From Candidatus Dadabacteria bacterium (GTDB lineage Bacteria > Desulfobacterota_D > UBA1144 > Nemesobacterales > UBA2774): DNA of 6,552 nt. A model generated the notes under the pieces. The model saw nothing but the letters and a program-made list of their open reading frames with translations. It was not told the DNA's origin and did not search any database. Location of the stretch: the NCBI GenBank assembly GCA_020027805.1, contig JAHKKQ010000121.1, positions 1 to 6,552 of the forward strand, read 5' to 3'. This document shows, in pieces, positions 4,791-6,552 of the stretch. The position numbers were made by a program, and so were the translations under genes. How positions within the stretch are numbered: position 1 is the first letter of the stretch; each line of letters begins with the position of its first letter.

Positions 4791-6217
4791 GTACCGAGTT
4801 CCACGAGACCGGTCTCAGTGATTAATGCCGACTCCTGATATTCGTAATCCGTATTTATCGCCCACAAGTCGTTCTCGGCTCCGTTAACGATGTTCTCGGC
4901 AGCCAGAATGCCCATCAATATGCTATGGTCCTGATTGTTATACTTGAACGAACCGTAGCGGCCGATGACCGTCAATCCCTTTATCCCGCCGAGGTACTCC
5001 TCTATGGGCTTTAAATGCTTCCTGTACCCCGCCCTGTATACCGGATAGCACTTGTTTATACGGCACACATAACCGTCTGTAACCGCCTCCGGCCGCGCAA
5101 GCCCCGCGTCCGCCAACTCCTTCTTGCCGAGCTCGATCAGCACGTCATCCTCCCGCGACCAGAACTCGTCGGCTTCATCGCACCAGTACTCGAGAGCCAG
5201 TATCGAGCTCTTTTCCCCGCTGTACAGGCGAGGCGACCAGTTTCTGAAATTCGTGATCCTCCCTACCCTCAGTTGCGGCGAGTGTATATAGACCCAATTG
5301 TCGGGGAACAAATTTTCGTCCTGCACATTCAAATAGACGAGAATAGTGTTACGGAACCTCAAAGACTTCGCCGAGGCAATCACGTCCTCGCCCGCCCCCT
5401 CCAAACCGAGGACGAGCAGCGTGAGCGGCATCGTGGATACGATGTGATCGTACGCCGCAGCTCTACCGTCTTTCAACTCTATACCGGTTACCTCCCGCCC
5501 GGCGTTTATAACCCTTCCGACAGGCGTATTCAGGTGAATATTCCCGCCGTTCTCCGAAACGTAGGAACCCATGCGCTCGTAGACCATGCCGGTGCCCTCA
5601 GCAGGGTAAGCGAACCTGTCGACGAGCGTCTTGTGCCGGCCTATTTTATCCGTGGAAAACGCGGCTTTCAGGGCCTCGTACAGATTAAACTTCTTGATCC
5701 TCTGAACCGCAAAGTCCGCATCGAGCTCGCTGCACGGGATACCCCACAGCTTCTCGCTGTATGTCTTGAAGAAGATCTCGTAGAGCCTCCTTCCGAACCT
5801 CCTGACGACCCAGCTCTCGAAGGTTTCCTCTCCGCCAGACGGCGTTTCCGGGATTATTTTCTCATGAATGTAGCTCAGGAGAGATCGCGAAGTCTCCAGA
5901 GCGCCCAGCTTTCGGACGACATCGATCGGCTTTAAGGGGTATTGATAGAGCTTGCCTTTATAAAGAATTCTGGTCAGCCGGTCGACCATCGAATAATCCC
6001 GTCCGACGACCTCGAGCCACAGTTTATTGACGCGGGGGTCCTTGCTGAAAAAGCGGTGGGGGCCGAGGTCGACCGTCTGGTTCCATAACGAGAACGATCT
6101 TGCGAGCCCTCCTACGGCGCCGCCTGCTTCGAACACGTCTGTTTTAACACCGGCTTTCGCGAGCTGATACGCGCATGCCAGCCCCGCAGGGCCCGCGCCG
6201 ATGACAGCAATCTTCAT
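4787..6217 (-). CDS. FAD-dependent oxidoreductase of the amine-oxidase / UDP-galactopyranose-mutase-like superfamily
   Basis: The protein is 476 residues. The N-terminus is a Rossmann dinucleotide-binding unit: MKIAVIGAGPAGLACAYQLA with Gly7, Gly9 and Gly12, and Glu30 closing the second strand. VGGLARS (35-41) is the second FAD contact of the amine-oxidase superfamily. The C-terminal end (GLTVIGRYGSFKYNNQDHS, 414-432, then ILMGILAAENIV) is the usual final FAD-binding segment and closely resembles oxidoreductases found beside GT2 and GT-C genes in surface-polysaccharide clusters. SEKLWGIPCSELDADFAVQRI (154-174) and LVDRFAYPAEGTGMVYERM (198-216) are also typical of the COG1232-like group. It is not a convincing HemY: the neighbours are glycosyltransferases, not haem genes. 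There is no membrane segment, so it is probably cytoplasmic. It likely acts on a nucleotide sugar or polyprenyl-linked intermediate, but redox versus mutase chemistry cannot be told from sequence alone. Upstream of the ATG only a weak GAGTGGA-like ribosome binding site is visible. Confidence 0.85.
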   Translation of the reverse strand: MKIAVIGAGPAGLACAYQLAKAGVKTDVFEAGGAVGGLARSFSLWNQTVDLGPHRFFSKDPRVNKLWLEVVGRDYSMVDRLTRILYKGKLYQYPLKPIDVVRKLGALETSRSLLSYIHEKIIPETPSGGEETFESWVVRRFGRRLYEIFFKTYSEKLWGIPCSELDADFAVQRIKKFNLYEALKAAFSTDKIGRHKTLVDRFAYPAEGTGMVYERMGSYVSENGGNIHLNTPVGRVINAGREVTGIELKDGRAAAYDHIVSTMPLTLLVLGLEGAGEDVIASAKSLRFRNTILVYLNVQDENLFPDNWVYIHSPQLRVGRITNFRNWSPRLYSGEKSSILALEYWCDEADEFWSREDDVLIELGKKELADAGLARPEAVTDGYVCRINKCYPVYRAGYRKHLKPIEEYLGGIKGLTVIGRYGSFKYNNQDHSILMGILAAENIVNGAENDLWAINTDYEYQESALITETGLVELGT

Positions 6218-6400
6218 CTATATCCACTCATGATTGTATTTTTTTCCTATACGGCAGCCTCAGCCAAAAGGCCCTTCCCTCGAAAACTAATATTAACCGA
6301 AAACCCGATTACGGGCTTGAAGCCAACGGCCATATGATCCAGTGTTTTATCTCCGCAAGTTGTAGAGAATGTGTTATAGACCACCAGGCGATGGGGACAT

Positions 6401-6552
6401 CTACTGCTTCATCAACGCTATTTTCAACTTGATATTCTGGACCAGGCAGAGAAACAGAATTTTTACGAGCTTAAGCCTTACGAGTGAAGTTTTGCCGGTT
6501 TTACGCGGATAATGCATTACAGGGACCTCCTTTATCCTGAAGCCTTTACTCT
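6401..6552 (-). CDS. C-terminal end of a family-2 glycosyltransferase (5' partial)
   Basis: Reading the - strand from the window edge gives 49 complete codons (first codon at 6550-6548) ending in TAG at 6403-6401. The peptide starts SKGFRIKEVPVMHYPRKTGK and continues through SLVRLKLVKILFLCLVQ to the end ALMKQ. The pattern of IKEVPV, H/Y, R-x-x-G-K and then S, followed by an amphipathic or hydrophobic helix, is the classic end of GT2 enzymes of the dolichyl/undecaprenyl-phosphate mannose or glucose synthase type. These transfer a sugar from a nucleotide donor to polyprenyl phosphate on the cytoplasmic face. This would supply the substrate used by the two GT-C enzymes downstream. The catalytic DxD region lies outside the window, so the exact subtype cannot be judged. 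A gap of 183 bases separates it from the FAD oxidoreductase; I see no strong promoter or terminator in it, only a 4-bp hairpin (CCCG 6304-6307 / CGGG 6312-6315). Confidence 0.75.
   Translation of the reverse strand, partial: SKGFRIKEVPVMHYPRKTGKTSLVRLKLVKILFLCLVQNIKLKIALMKQ

Noticed and set aside
5015..5935. 306-codon open frame on the + strand
   Set aside because: It is wholly antisense to the flavoenzyme, whose FAD motifs are unmistakable. The product is low in recognisable motifs and rich in Arg, Pro and Val, as expected for the complement of a GC-rich gene.
6304..6315. Small hairpin CCCG-ATTA-CGGG followed by TTTT on the - strand, downstream of the GT2 gene
   Set aside because: The 4-bp stem is too short for a convincing intrinsic terminator, and the downstream genes appear to belong to the same functional unit.

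Overview
The window reads as a bacterial chromosome segment, most likely Gram-negative. Its + strand genes encode the end of a protein with RTX-type calcium-binding repeats and a small twin-arginine (Tat) signal lipoprotein. Its - strand carries an envelope glycosylation operon. Overall G+C looks near 50% but is uneven: hand counts of single 60-base lines run from about 32% in the last - strand gene to about 65% in the FAD oxidoreductase gene. I cannot assign a species or phylum from the sequence.

Left part, + strand (1-1047). Bases 1-267 are the 88-residue C-terminus of a protein with two RTX-like repeats; its start lies outside the window. A gene-poor stretch of about 450 bases follows. It contains a perfect consensus sigma70-type promoter (TTGACA, 17-base spacer, TATAAT at 495-523) and then a leader of about 185 bases with four inverted repeats in series. 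The leader runs into a 110-residue Tat lipoprotein gene at 715-1047. That gene converges on the - strand operon, with only 45 bases between them.

Right part, - strand (6552 down to 1093). Five genes read leftwards: the last 49 codons of a family-2 glycosyltransferase (6401-6552, cut by the window edge); an FAD-dependent oxidoreductase of the amine-oxidase / protoporphyrinogen-oxidase-like / UDP-galactopyranose-mutase-like fold (4787-6217); a polytopic GT-C (PMT/ArnT-like) glycosyltransferase (3314-4708); a small protein with three membrane segments and a cytoplasmic winged-helix-like tail (2727-3284); and a second, more divergent GT-C transferase (1093-2718). Gaps between the last three genes are 29 and 8 bases. 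The two upstream gaps are larger (78 and 183 bases); the 78-base gap holds a possible internal promoter.

Working model (inference). The GT2 enzyme would charge a polyprenyl phosphate with a sugar on the cytoplasmic face. The two GT-C enzymes would use polyprenyl-linked sugars on the periplasmic face. The FAD enzyme would modify a sugar or lipid intermediate. The membrane winged-helix protein would regulate or scaffold the pathway. The sugar and the final glycan cannot be deduced here. The least explained items are the membrane winged-helix protein inside the operon and the structured leader in front of the Tat lipoprotein.
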